This document shows positions 12,383 to 24,404 of a stretch of DNA of 64,000 bases, in pieces. The notes under the pieces were generated by a model. It worked only from the letters and a program-made list of their open reading frames with translations, was not told the DNA's origin and made no database searches. The DNA is taken from NCBI GenBank assembly GCA_027625915.1, contig JANTQA010000075.1:2790001-2854000 (forward strand), given 5' to 3'. The stretch comes from Anaeramoeba flamelloides (Eukaryota; Metamonada; Anaeramoebidae). The position numbers and the translations under genes were made by a program. Every line of letters starts with the position of its first letter. Within the stretch, counting starts at the first letter, position 1.

Positions 12383-12930
12383 ATAAACTATTTTTCATAA
12401 TTATGGACTAACTTTATACTGTTAATTGGAGTTTTTTTGAGGGTTTATTTCAGTATTCTTTACAAAAAATATTTTCAAATTTTTGGATCAGAATCATTTT
12501 TTCTAATTTTGTAAATTTTAGTTTTGCTTTTGTTTTTCTTTTTCTTTTTCTTTTTTAAAAAAGAACATGTGGAAAAAAATAAAAGAGATCTTCGAAAAGA
12601 AAAATAATTTATAAGAAAATTTCGACTATATAATGTCTTTGAAAATGGATTTAATTATTCATAAAAAATCTTGCTGTTCAACTTTTCTCCAGTGAAAGTT
12701 CAGTAATAAAAAATGGGTACTGCTCATTTCAAAAATTGTGACTCACTTTTTTTTAGTTTTTGGTTTTATTTTTTTTTTTAATTTTTAATATATGAGGCTT
12801 TTAGATAAAGAATGACTTAAAAGTGAATTAAAAATCATATTTAGTTATTAATTGTTCGTATATACCTGGTGAGATATTTTTTTTTCAATTTATTATTTCA
12901 GGTGAGTCACAATTTTTGAAAAAGAGTTTA
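12383..12930. repeat. Dispersed repeat family D, copy 1
   Basis: Begins around TAAACTATTTTTCATAA and runs about 550 bases. It includes GGGTTTATTTCAGTATTC, a T/C tract, AGATCTTCGAAAAG and GTTCAGTAATAAAAAATGGG. The last 195 bases are bounded by inverted words TTTCAAAAATTGTGACTCAC (12726-12746) and GTGAGTCACAATTTTTGAAA (12902-12921). Further copies lie at 36799-37361, 53660-54236 and 61490-61970. Confidence 0.75.
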
Positions 12931-12954
12931 TATTTAATTATCTTTTTAAAGTCT

Positions 12955-13090
12955 GGAAAACTTAATGGAAAGTGTCGTCAAGCGCCATTGAGTTCCATCA
13001 AATGCCTTTCCATAATTCAAAAGAAAAGAGAAAAATCAAAGATTTTACTTAATTCTTTTAAATTCTGGAAAAGCTAACTGCAGTTTTTTT
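12955..13090. repeat. Hairpin repeat family J, copy 1
   Basis: A palindrome of AATTCAAAAGAA ... TTCTTTTAAATTCTGGAAAAGCTAA type next to a GTCGTCAAGCGCC word. The same stem-loop with a GCACTTGACG-type neighbour occurs at about 30843-31100, 34355-34470 and inside the LINE at about 42055-42235. Confidence 0.5.
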
Positions 13091-14154
13091 CGGTTTTTGT
13101 TTTTGTTTCGAAAATCAAATGATTTTCCAATCAAAACAAAAATTAAAAAAAAACCTAACGTCAAATCCAAGGTATTTTTTTTTGAATCACTACTTGTATT
13201 TAATAATGAAAAAATCAAAAAAAAAAGCTTTTTTTTCAATTTAAAAATATTAAATACTATTTAATAATTAAAATAATAAATTTCATATTTGACAGATATT
13301 TATTAAATTTAAAATACTTCTAAAATATAATAAATAACCTCTTACTGAGATCTGAAAAAATTATTCAAATTTTTTACTACTTTAATGTAGAAAAAAATCT
13401 TGGTAGAACCTGTAAAATTAGTTATTCCAACGAAAATTGTAAAATATTGTTCAAAATATTTTTTGATCAAAGTTCTCTTATTAAGGAAATAGTCAATATT
13501 ATTTTTTTATTGAACAATTTCTAAATAAACAATGCCTATTTAAAATATGTTTAATTTTGAAAATAAACAAAGTTTTTCAAATCTAATCAATAGGCAAAAA
13601 AATTTCTCAATCTCTATCATTTAGGTAAAAAAATTTATTAGAGATTAGTATCTTGACTAATAATATTTTTTGAAGTTAAGTCATTAAAAAATAAAAAAAA
13701 AATAGTAAAAGTTTAATTTTTTCTTTGAAATTATTTGAATATCATATTTTGATAAAGTTAAGAACTTCCATAGAGATATTTTTAAGTCAAATACAAAATA
13801 AAAACATAAAAAAAAATGCCATATAAACTCTTTTTTTTACGTAAGTTATTGATTTCAATATTTTCATATACCCGGGTGTTCACCTTAACCAATATATATA
13901 TATATATTCCTAATGTATGTTATGAATTTATCAGTTAAACCCCCCACATATAAATAATTGTTCAATTTTAATGACTTATTAATCTTTGATAAGAAGACTT
14001 AAAAGCTAGAAAAATTATTAATTTCAAGTTTTTAACAAATTTGAATTGTGGAAACTTTTCAATTAAAAGTTATTTGACTTTGATACCTTTTCTTACATTG
14101 TATATTTTGTACATTTTTTTCAAAAAAAAATTATAAGAATGTTAAATTCAAAAT

Positions 14155-15035
14155 CAGGATGCTGCAAAAAACCATAATTACATTGCTTTCTTTTACTTCA
14201 AAATATAAGTCAAAATAGCAAAAAATGCCATTTTTAAATATAAATATTTAAAGGATTGAGTTTTACTTTTACGATTTTAATTGGGACGTTGCTTAAATAT
14301 TCCCAATCTGTCATTTTTTTTTTTTTTTTTTTTTTTTTGCATGTTGAAAGGAAAAAATAATCGGAAAATTAAAAAATATATACAAATTTCATAAAATAAA
14401 AGTATAATTAATTGTAATTATTATTAAGATAAAATAAAAAATGATTAGAAAAAAAATATATTCTGATAATTACTTTATTTTTACATTAATGAAATAAGAT
14501 ATTTATTTTTATTTGATCTATTTTTAATAATTTTTTCAAAATTTTAAATTAAAGAATTGGATAACTTAGAGGAAAAATTAATTTTATCAAAAAAATTTTG
14601 TTTCGTTTAATTTAAACTCAAAATAATCTACCACCTAACTCATAATATGTTTCATACATAATATTTTAAATTGATTAAAAAGATTATATGATATAACATT
14701 AAATAATCATTATTTTTCCATTGTTTCAATTGTCTACACTAATTATTCAAATTTGAGACTTTTTAAGATTTAAAATACCAAAATTTGATTTTAATTTTTC
14801 AGTAAAATCCCTTCTTAAAATAACCAATCTGTGACTTTTTTTATTTCTAAATCTACTAAAGAATTAAAAATGATTGATTGTGAAAATTTAAGCCACATCC
14901 GAATTAAAATGGTTAATGAAAACCCAGTCCTTTAAATATTTATCTTTAAAAATGACATTTTTTGCTATTATAACTAATATTTTGAAGTAAAAGAAAGCAA
15001 TGTAATTTCTGGTTTTTTGCACCCTCCCGATTTTG
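14155..15035. mobile_element. Long-inverted-repeat element (arms about 145 bp)
   Basis: The left arm 14155-14302 and the right arm 14885-15032 are inverted copies. Both carry TGCAAAAAACC, then ATTACATTGCTTTCTTTTAC and TTTAAAGGA(C/T)TG-type blocks, with moderate divergence. The middle has a T run and nothing coding. A 72-codon open frame over the right arm (14888-15106) is a by-product of the arm. Confidence 0.6.
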
Positions 15036-15735
15036 GTTTTACAAGGAAATAAAAAATCCTTAATGTTTATACTATTCTTGTTCCGAATAAGACAAGTTTC
15101 ACACAAACCATATCAATACTTTCAAGACTTTTTCGAACTTATATCTTTACAGCATACAAGATTTTAGTTGCTGATAATCTTGTATATTTTTTAGAATTTC
15201 AAATAGTTGCTTAAAGTTTTGAAAAAGCCAAAAAAAGGGTAAAAAAAATAATTAAAAAAAAAGAATATTTTGTATTTTTTTGAAATTTTTGTCTGAAATT
15301 GAAAAGAAAAATTTTTTTTTAACTTTCACTAACCTGAAATCACTTTTTATGAAAACCATAAAGCGAAAAGGTGTTTAAATTAAAATGTTTTTAGAAGTTT
15401 GTCTTGTAAAAACTTTTAAATTGTAAGTGGTTGAATTTTGATCTTTTCATTATTTCAAAATTTGAAATAATTTGAAAAAAACAAATGTGTTGTAAATTTC
15501 AAAAAGTGTCTTTAAATTTTGATTCTATTCGTGGAGCGAATTTCTGAAAAAAAATTTATTTTTTAACCTTTTTAATTTTTCCTCGTTTTCCACTCGAGAG
15601 AAAAATTAACATTTGAGATTCATTTAAAAAGATAATTGCAATATTGTTTTCTTGTCAATTAAAAAGAAAAAAAAAATAACAAAAAATAGAATTCAAAAAA
15701 AACAACAAAATATTTACCTTTAAAAAGAAATACAA

Positions 15736-17640
15736 ATGTCTAATTTTAAATGTCCGTTGTGCTTTTTGTCCTATGGAAAAAAAAGGAAACCAATGAAAAT
15801 ATGCAGCAATCGTCATACAATGTGCAAGGTGTGTTTAAATTATCACAACCAATGTCTACAATGTCAAGAAAAGATCACTGATCCTCGTGAAGATGAGAAA
15901 TTGGAAAAATTGTCTATTGAAACTCTCTTTCGATATTCTTCAGTGCAATGCATCCCAAAAGAACACTTAAACTTATTTCCAGATCCTTTCCGATTTGGCC
16001 CCTGTTCTGATGTTTATAAAGGCAAGTGGAAGAGCAAAAAGCAGGTAGCAGTGAAGTTGTTAGCTGTTGATCTTTCGGAGAAAATGATCGAAAGCCTCAG
16101 GGCTTCTGTTAATTTAATTGTCGGTCTAAACCATCCGAACGTGTTAAACTATTATGGGGTGTCAATGTTAGGGGGTGATCAGATTGGGATTGTTATGGAG
16201 TATAGTGCAGGAGGCTCTTTAAACAAGGTCTATAAGAAGCTGAGCAAAGATAAGGAAAGGGACATCAATTTCCCTTTAATCTCTCGGCTTGAGTTAGCAG
16301 AACAGATCTTAATGGGGCTGGAGTTTTTACATTCAAAAAAAATTCCTCACCACTGGCTAAAACCAGAAAACATTTTGTTTACAAACTTCCTTGTGCCCAA
16401 AATCTGTGATTATGGTATCCAAGACACCTTACGTGAAATGAAGGAACAGTCTGAGGAAGAAGTACCAATGCTTTACTCAGCACCCGAGATTATGCTAAAC
16501 GAACCCATTAATGCAAGCGCTGCAGACATTTATTCTTATTCAATGATTCTCTTTTATCTATTGGTAGGCGACATGGGTAAACTGAAGAGGCTGGGGAAAA
16601 CGGAATTAATGACAAAGATTTTGGAAGGTCAAAGACCCAAATTTCCCAAAAAGCACCATTTTAAGATCCCTCTTGAGCTTCAAAGGATCATTGAGCGAGG
16701 GTGGTCTGGCGATCCAGAAGAAAGACCAAAATTGTCCGAGTTCCAAGAGATCATTGCAACCCAAATAAAAAAAGTGGAAACAAAATCAAAATTAACAAAG
16801 AGACATGGACTAAATTTCCAAGGAGGCACTGTGGAAAAGGTAAGCATGGCAGATCGATCCACAGAAGTTTCAGATTTATTAGTTCCAGTCCCCACAATAG
16901 GGCTTCGTTGGAATGCAGATCTTGATAATACCTTATCGCAAGAGTGCAGGAAGAAGATGATCAAGCAAATAAAAACAGCATCAAACTTCCGAGAAGTAAT
17001 CAACTCTTCCATCATAACAGCAATGGGAGTAGTTCCGCGCCATCTGTTTCTCTCAAAGGACACCTTAAAAAAATGGTCCAGGATCACAGACTTTACGGAA
17101 GAAAATGCCATCAACTATTCCTATAATTTTCGAAGGCCCATGCCTGGTACATCAAAATCCAACTCGAGTTCAGCCGAAATAATCGGCATCCAGCTGAGCT
17201 TTATCAAAATTGAACCAGGATCAAGAGTGCTATTCATTGGCGCGAAGGGAGGCTATATTCAATCGGTAACAGCACAGATCGTTGGCTTAAATGGAACTGT
17301 TGTCACGTTCTCTTCTCAGAACGATGTTGTCACAGAACTCAAAGAACGCTGTGAAAAATATTGCCCCTATGCACAACAGATCATGAAATGGGTTACCACA
17401 GAAGATTTACTCGATACCTCCAATTTATCTCAATTTACACCCTTCAACGCAATTTTATGTGGTGGTTATGTGAAAGAGATCCCTAATAGCTACAAGGCAT
17501 TGCTCGTAGATGGTGGCGCACTTGTTACACCTTACGAAACACAGAATAAGCAATTTCTTACAGTTGTGACAAGAAAAGGAAATGAATTTGAAACAGCTAT
17601 AATTAAAGATTGGATGGTTAGATTTGGTGAACTGAAATAA
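15736..17640 (+). CDS. RING finger - pseudokinase - PCMT fusion protein (634 aa, intronless)
   Basis: Residues 6-43 form a C3HC4 RING-like set (CPLC ... CSNRH-x2-C-x2-C ... C-x2-C). Residues about 85-345 are a protein-kinase fold with VAVK lysine K107, an activation-segment DYG (D225) and an APE-like SAPE. The catalytic loop reads HHWLKPEN, so the HRD aspartate is tryptophan (W207), and the glycine loop is degenerate; this predicts a pseudokinase. Residues about 400-634 resemble protein-L-isoaspartate O-methyltransferase, with motif I VLFIGAKGGY (498-507) and the region before it matching the PCMT core (FREVINSSIITAMGVVPRHLF). Several PCMT glycines and the substrate-loop motif are altered, so activity is uncertain. 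The family repairs or marks isoaspartyl proteins; the RING suggests coupling to ubiquitin, which is inference. Coding GC is clearly above the flanks. No intron is needed. Confidence 0.85.
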   Translation: MSNFKCPLCFLSYGKKRKPMKICSNRHTMCKVCLNYHNQCLQCQEKITDPREDEKLEKLSIETLFRYSSVQCIPKEHLNLFPDPFRFGPCSDVYKGKWKSKKQVAVKLLAVDLSEKMIESLRASVNLIVGLNHPNVLNYYGVSMLGGDQIGIVMEYSAGGSLNKVYKKLSKDKERDINFPLISRLELAEQILMGLEFLHSKKIPHHWLKPENILFTNFLVPKICDYGIQDTLREMKEQSEEEVPMLYSAPEIMLNEPINASAADIYSYSMILFYLLVGDMGKLKRLGKTELMTKILEGQRPKFPKKHHFKIPLELQRIIERGWSGDPEERPKLSEFQEIIATQIKKVETKSKLTKRHGLNFQGGTVEKVSMADRSTEVSDLLVPVPTIGLRWNADLDNTLSQECRKKMIKQIKTASNFREVINSSIITAMGVVPRHLFLSKDTLKKWSRITDFTEENAINYSYNFRRPMPGTSKSNSSSAEIIGIQLSFIKIEPGSRVLFIGAKGGYIQSVTAQIVGLNGTVVTFSSQNDVVTELKERCEKYCPYAQQIMKWVTTEDLLDTSNLSQFTPFNAILCGGYVKEIPNSYKALLVDGGALVTPYETQNKQFLTVVTRKGNEFETAIIKDWMVRFGELK

Positions 17641-20525
17641 TTTTTCTTGTTTTTATTTTTGATCGTTTGAACAAATCCTGGATTTTTATCATTTTTCTTG
17701 TCATTTTGTTATGTTCGACATTCAAATCTGAGAAACATTTTTTTACAATTTTTTTACCATAAATATTTTTTATTTTTTTTTTGAATAATTGAACTTTACA
17801 TACCTCACTAAAATTATCTATGATCAACCTCCTGAATGAAATTTTTATTAATTTTTTATTCTCTTTTTTCTAATATTTTTTTGAAATATTTTAAACGTAA
17901 TATTCAAAATAAATAATTCTAAAAAATGATATTTTGTTTTTAATTTTAAAAAAGTTTAAACAATGTTTTTCCAATATTCATATTTTCAATTCGAGCAGTT
18001 ATAAAAAAATATTTATATTAAGTTGAAAATATGCCCCTACAGCCCAAAAAACACAAAAAATGGAAAACTGATCAAATAGTTTCTATTAATACAATTCAAA
18101 AAACTAAATGAAAAAATAAAAATAAATAAAGTTTCAATTTAACTTTTTCTTGAAAACATTTTTTGACAAAATCATTGAATTCACACTTGAAATTATGTAT
18201 ATTTTTAGATACACTATCTTGTTTTAACTCATTTACAAAAACAAATTCTAAATTATGAGAATTTTTTTTCACAAAAGGGACTAATTAGGTCTTCAAATGT
18301 TTTTTTTTAGTTTTAAATGGTAAAATTAAAAAAAAGTTAAACTCAAAAGATAAACTCTCTGGAAAACCATTCTAATTTAATAAATTAACTTATTTTTTGA
18401 TTTCAAGCTTTTCTCAACCACAATTTTTCAAAAAAAAATAAAAAAGTGCACACTAATTTCAAAAAATATTTTCGATATTCAAAAGTTGAGAGTGTTTTTA
18501 TTCTAAAAAAATTTATCACAGTGGCTAATTGAATTAATTTGTAAACTTAATTTCGAAAAATATTAATCAGAAAAAAATATAGCTTAATTTTCTTTTGGAC
18601 ATATTAAAATCAATTAAATAATTTTTTTTTTTTTTTATTTTTAATTCGAAATATATCAACATAATTTGATATATTTTCACTTTTCTTATTATTTAATAGA
18701 AAGACCCCTTAAATTCATATTTATCCAAAAGTAACCCTCGAAATGAACGAAATCTATAAACATTCAGATGTTCTATACCTACTTTGTAAAATTATAACTA
18801 CTATAGAGATGCATTTTTTTGATAAATATTGTTTTTATGAAATTGAAAATTTAATTTTGATCTAATAAAAAGTTTAATTTTTGTTACTAGATAAGAGAAA
18901 TTTTATTTTGTAAAAAAAATATAGACACAACTTATTTTTATAAGAAAAGAAATCAACAGAAACAATAAAAATTTCAAAAGTAAAGAAAATTGAAAACCAT
19001 CGAAATCACAGAAATCACAAAAATCGCCTTAATTCTCTTTGAAACTTGAAAATCATTTTTATTATTTGTTTTCAAATGTTTATGTTTAGTATTTTGTCAT
19101 TTTAGAAAATCAAAGCTCAGTAAATGTATTCTTTTTGAGTAATTTACTATTTAAATACATAAAAAAATACGGTACCTTTAATTTCTTTACCTTCTATTAT
19201 CAATTTTCATAATTTAACATTCCCCTTTATAATTGTTTTATTCTTGTTGATATAGTATAAATTATTAAAATACAAAATAAATTCCAAATTCTTCCAAAAT
19301 TTCAACCCATATTCGAAGATATTATATATAAATTTAGAACTTATAATCAATGGGTAAAAAAAATAATACTAATTATTAAAATATAAATTTAATTTTAGAA
19401 TGTATTTAACCAATTTATAATTGAAACAAAAAGATTCGAAACAGCTAATTATAAATAATTTTTTTTACATTTAGAATGTCAATAACATTTCTCCACAAAC
19501 AAAAAAAACAAAAAAATAAAACAACTTATTGATTCATTTTTTAACTTAACAAAAATTTTTGTTGAAGTTTTTTTTTCTTTTTGATAACCAAATAATTTTT
19601 TTTTGTTCTTACAATTTTTTTTATATTTTTTTTTCTTTGTTAAAAAATTTAATTTTCATTTTTCAATTTTATTGGTTTTTACTTGAATTTTCTAATTACC
19701 TAAAACTATAAATCAAGTTGAACATTTTGTTATTGAAATTTAAATATTGAGAAATATAAAATAAGAAATGGATTGCTTTTTGTATAAATTTGGTTTTTTT
19801 ATAATTGAGATCATCCGTAATTTATAATTTGAGAATAATTTTTTTTTTTCAATTGACCACCATTTTAAACTCTTATTTTTTTTTAATGTTAGTATTTTTT
19901 TAGAATGATGACCCCAATATTTGATTTTTTATCATTTGAATTTTTATAATAAAAATCTTGTAAAATTATCTTTTAGTTCATTAGAATTTTTGTAATTATT
20001 ACTAAAATGCAATTTTTGAAATTAAATGCCCTGAGACCGTTTTATTTTATGAAATAAAAATTTTTTTAATGAAATCCATTTCATTTTTTTTTGTTGGTTT
20101 GAATTTTTGTCATTTAAACATTTGAAAATAGAGAATAATAGATTGTTTTTTTTTTATTCAAATTTTTCACATTGAGATATAGTAACTTTGGAAATTTCTT
20201 TCTTTTTGGGCTTTTTTGTTTCTAGCCATTTCCTGGAATTTGCTCCATAGTCAAGAGATAGTTTACTCACTAAAAAAGATTACTTGACATTTATCTTCTG
20301 TGGATTGAAAAAAATCAAATATCTCAACAATTTAAAATCTTTGATCCTTACAAAAATATTCTATCCATTTCTAGACACAATAATTTCGATTCCTAAAAAT
20401 TTATTTGGTGGGCGTCTGAAAAAAAAACCCATTTTGTCATTCTCTTATATTGAAAGTAAGAAATTTAAAAAAATCAAATTGAACTCATTTTTTACTTTTT
20501 TTTCAAAATATAATAATTTGATTTA
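17641..20525. other. Intergenic, no gene seen
   Basis: Strongly AT-rich, with many runs of A or T. A short open frame at 20284-20526 ends exactly at the next gene's ATG but has a Lys/Phe/Ile composition typical of noncoding DNA here. It could be leader sequence of the membrane-protein gene. Confidence 0.55.
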
Positions 20526-21855
20526 ATGACAAAACTTATTTATAACAAAGATGTTGTCATCTCTCTATTTTCAATAAGTTTTTTTTACTTTGTTGTTGCC
20601 ATTATTTCCATGGTTCGATTGTATTGGCTGATTACTCGGGTCAAAAATTGGATCTACCAAAAAGTAAAATTCCTTTTTAAAGCTCTTACTTACCATAAGA
20701 ATAACGTACAACAAATACAATTAAAGCATAATAACTAACCCCAAACAAACAAAAAAATTAACCTACCGCCAAAAACGAAACAAAAACAAAAAAAAACAAC
20801 CAAAAGCTGTTCTTTGTTCTTGTAATTTTGGCATGTTGTGGCAGGATACCAATTCTTTTGATTCAAATATTTATTGATCCAAAGACTCTTATTGAGGGAA
20901 AAGCCTTTAAAATTTGTGACTCACTTACCTCTGATTTATTTATTTCATCATTTCTGCTTATTATTTTTGCAGTGTAAGTTAAATTTACTTCCTTTTTGAT
21001 GCGCTTTGATCAGAATAAACAATATTATTTTTTTTTTTGATCAAATCAGAAAATATTTTTCTTTTTGTTCTTATTTTTGAATAATGTGACAAAAAACCTT
21101 TTAAAAAAGTATCGTAAAGTAATTTGTTTGTTTGGGTTAAAAGTGTTTCCGAGATCTCTTTTTCAAACCAGAATTTCTCAAACCTTTTTTGAACAAAGGC
21201 AATATATTTTTTTGTGTTTCTTTTCTTTATTTGTGACTTTTTCTTGAAATTATTCTCCTTTAAATTATTAAAGGACACACATTTACTTCCAGCATGTTGG
21301 AAGAACATCTCGGCAACAAACACTGAGATCTGAAAGGGTGATAATTATTCTTCTCGTTATTTTTAATGTTATCCTGGTAACAGTAAGCTTAATCTTGGGA
21401 AGCCGAAAATCTAAGACGATTCTTGATTTATATATATTTGATATTGTTGCCTTCTTAGTGATCGCATTTGGCCTATTAATATCATCGATCAAATTGCTGT
21501 ACCATTTCCGTAAAAGAAAAGAATTGATGATTTATTCCCAAATCAAAACCTTATTTCGTGTCGTTCTTGCTTGTACAATTTTGCACCTCGTTCGAATACC
21601 ACTAATACTTGTCCTTTTATTCAAGGAAAAGGAATGGTTTAAAAAGCCATGGGAAGATGCTCTTTATATCTTTTTCTATTTTTTGCTCACAGAACTGCTT
21701 GCAATTTGTTTAATCATTTTTTTCTTATTCGAAATACCCCCAAAATCTGGTGAATGTAATGTTTTCTTTTTTTTTTTTTTCCTGTTTTTTTATTCATTTT
21801 TTCAGACGTTTGTTGTGATCAATTCCTTAAATTGGTTTTCCTTTATTTAATTTAA
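20526..21855 (+). CDS. THH1/TOM1/TOM3-type seven-pass membrane protein (4 exons)
   Basis: Exons 20526-20705, 20807-20973, 21274-21755 and 21806-21855 give 292 aa. Seven hydrophobic segments are visible, starting at VVISLFSISFFYFVVAIISM, LFFVLVILACC, FISSFLLIIFAV, VIIILLVIFNVILV, IFDIVAFLVIAFGLL, VVLACTILHLVRIPLI and ALYIFFYFLLTELLAICL. The spacing, a basic loop after TM3 (FQHVGRTSRQQ, compare the plant WAEIYYQAR loop), and a TM7 followed by EIPPKS (plant RKLPPKR) match the THH1/TOM1/TOM3 domain. Plant members are tonoplast proteins co-opted by tobamoviruses; relatives are GPCR-like. The first donor (GTAAAA at about 20664 or GTACAA at 20706) and the last donor (21750 or 21756) are uncertain. 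Without the last intron the frame stops at 21850. Confidence 0.7.
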
Positions 21856-21889
21856 GGGGTGTGTATTTCTTTCTGAATTTGTCAAAGTT

Positions 21890-22620
21890 AGATTAATTTG
21901 TTATTGGATACAAATTATCTTCGTCACCCATGGTTCAAGTGTCTCTAATAATAAGATTAGTATGGATTTATTGTTAAGGATAGGATTAAAGTTACAGTGG
22001 TGTAACTAACCCGTGTTTTTTATTTTAACCCATTACTCAAATTTAACTCATGCAAAAAATATTGGCTGACTCAAGAAATAAAAGAAACAAACCAATGGGA
22101 TGATAACAGTATATAAACAAGAAATTGGGTTCTTTAAATAAATTTTAAAAAAGAATTATGAAGATACTGGAAGATTAAAATGTAATTTTTAGACAAAAAA
22201 ATGAGCAAAATTTCATTTTTTGCTGTTTATAAAAAAAGCATTTAATCTCAGAAATTTTATCAATATGATGAAATTTTTGAAACAAAACCATTTAGTATAA
22301 TTGAGCCATTTCGATTAATCAGAGATCTAACCTCTAAAGTCAATTTGGATCTGAACCAAGAATCTATAAGTGATTTCTGGTCTTTCAATACCCAAGTCTG
22401 AAAAAAAAACACGAGTTAAATTTTAGTAATGGGTGAAAGGTTGTCTAAACGAGTTATTTACACCACTGTACATCAAATATGTTAAAGAGAGAATTGTGGA
22501 AGTGAAACAATTTGTAACTTCCAATTCAAAGATCATCGAGAATATACACAGTCATTAGAAGAAATTGATACTTAATTTAGATTTTGGAAAAATTACAAAT
22601 TTAGTAAAAAAACTCAAAAT
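21890..22620. repeat. Dispersed repeat interrupted by the family C MITE
   Basis: The left flank (TTATTGTTAAGGATAGG) and right flank (TGTTAAAGAGAGAATTGTGG, AATTCAAAGAT) align with 34640-34810 (TTATTGGTAAGGGTTAAG, CTGTTAAAGAGAGAG, AATTCAAAGAG). The word GGTTCAAGTGTCTCTA at about 21933 recurs as GGTTCAAATGTCTCTA near 45584; it resembles a tRNA-type B box. Confidence 0.5.
21993..22470. mobile_element. TA-flanked MITE, family C (CAGTGGTGTAA ends)
   Basis: The left end reads TACAGTGGTGTAACTAAC. The right end, inverted, reads TACAGTGGTGTAAATAAC. Similarity of the arms continues about 60 bases through ACCCATTACT and AATTTAACTC. Both ends abut TA, as for Tc1/mariner-type nonautonomous elements. Length is 478 bp with no coding. 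Flanks on both sides resemble an uninterrupted repeat near 34630-34810. Confidence 0.8.
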
Positions 22621-23350
22621 AGTAAGAAATCACTTTTTGTTCATTTAGCAATAACAAAAAAGGAAAAAAAAAATGAGATTCTCTATAAAAAAAATGGATT
22701 TTATAAAAAAGAAGTAGAATAAATGAAAAAGTTAAAATAGAAAATGGTAGAAACATGGCTTTTTGGAATTGAAAAGAATTTTTATGAAGGTATTTATGAT
22801 TTATTTAGTTTTGAACTAATTTTTCCTAATTGTATGTAGAGTCATATTAGTCAAAAGATATTCTTTGGTGGTGTCATAGATTTCTTTTATGTTCATTTAC
22901 CCAAATAAATTATCTGTATCTTTTTTGATAATTTTGTTAAAGTCAATTTTTTTTGAAATTTTTGATTTGTTTTTTCCAGTGTTTCCTGGTTCTCTCGTAT
23001 TTTTTTACAATGACATTTTAAAATTTATATATCATCAATTTTTTTTTCACATCATGAGTTAAAATTTTGGAGTTTACTCCTTTTTTCCATCTGTAAGTGT
23101 ATATATTCAAACTATTGCAAAATTCTTTTAGCTTGAATATTGTCAATAGTGATTTCCAATTTAAAAATGGCTATTTTTCATTTATTTTATTCAAAATTCG
23201 CTGATTTTGAGTTTCTAATTTTGGTCTTTTTTCGATGAGTTTTCTTTGTATTTTGTTGATTTTATGTAGATTTCATAAAGTTTTTTCTTGATCTCGCATT
23301 TCTCCATAAATTTGAATTTTCGTTTATTTGAGGTGAAATATTTTTAGAAA

Positions 23351-23889
23351 TAAACTCTTTTTCAGTCAAAGAACCCCAGTTTTATTGAAGAAATAGAGCG
23401 TATTCTATGTTTTTAATTCATTATTCTTCTCAAAGCAAAACTTCAATTTATAGATCAAAATCATTTTTTCTCATTTATAATTTTTTTTCTTTTGTTTTAT
23501 GCTTTTTTTTTTGATTTTTTAATTTTATAAAAAATTAAATTTGAAAAAAAAATGTTTGAAACTCCAAATTAACATTAAGAAAATTGAGGCTTTGTAATTT
23601 TTTAAAATTTATACATTTACAAGTAAAAAATATTATTGTCAACATTTTTAATTTTCTAAAGAAATAGAGAATTTTTGAATAAGACGTTCCAATGAAAAGG
23701 TACAAAAAATTTTTTAACATTTTTTTTTTTTAAAATTTATGGTTCGTTCAGGCTTTTCTTTTATGATTATCGATTCTGATACGAAATTTATTATTTCTCG
23801 TATTTCTAAACAATCTTAGTTCAATTTATTCTTAAAAATAAAGTGAATTTTTCATTTTTGGCAAAGCCCCTTCAGTGAAATGAAGTTTA
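23351..23889. mobile_element. Non-autonomous element, family E copy 1
   Basis: Starts TAAACTCTTTTTCAGTCAAA and ends with CCCCTTCAGTGAAATGAAG then TTTA, an imperfect inverted pair. Shares its whole length with 35577-36130, including TTATTGAAGAAATAGA, CTCCRAATTAACATTAAGAA and GTGAATTTTTCATTTTTGG. Confidence 0.65.
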
Positions 23890-24404
23890 CATTATTTTTA
23901 CTCTTTTTTTCTATTCTTGATTTCTTGACTAATTCAAAATATTTTATTTTTTTCCGGTTTTTCATGTCTGAATCTTCTTTTTATTGAGAAGAAAAGTTCG
24001 AAAGGAAAAAGCAAAGCTAAAATATTTCACTTTTTAATACTGAGATACGAAAGTATTATGATATCAGCTACTTGAAAATAAAAACTAAAATCAAAGATAA
24101 AAAAATATCAATCTTTAAAAAAAAACGAGATCAAAAAGAAATTATATTTATATATAACTATTAAAAAGCTATCATTGCCTTCCCAAATTTACTTTTATGA
24201 TCACTTATCAAAATAAAATAGATAGTTGAAAATATCTGGATTCAATTTTGAATGTTTTTTATTAAATTTTGATTTTTTTCTTTTGATTTTTTACCAATTT
24301 TTTATCATAAAATCCTTCTAAAACCTAATTTTTCTTTATTTTTTGTCAATTTTTGTTTTTGCATATTCAATATAAAGATAATTTACTGGTATTCTTCCTA
24401 TGAA

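Larger units (their letters stand above)
11052..15735. other. Intergenic, no gene seen; repeat-rich
   Basis: About 4.7 kb of AT-rich DNA between two genes. It contains the 12383-12930 dispersed repeat, a short hairpin repeat at about 12955-13090, an (AATA)n patch near 12140, an (AT)n patch near 13895 and the long-inverted-repeat element 14155-15035. A T run of about 26 bases sits at 14312-14338. No coding exon recognised. Confidence 0.55.

Noticed and set aside
14888-15106. 72-codon minus-strand frame beginning with Cys residues
   Set aside because: It lies on one arm of the inverted-repeat element at 14155-15035 and has no counterpart protein motif.
16680-17126. Secondary open frames on both strands
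   Set aside because: Overlap the RING-pseudokinase-PCMT gene in other frames; the main frame has clear domains throughout.
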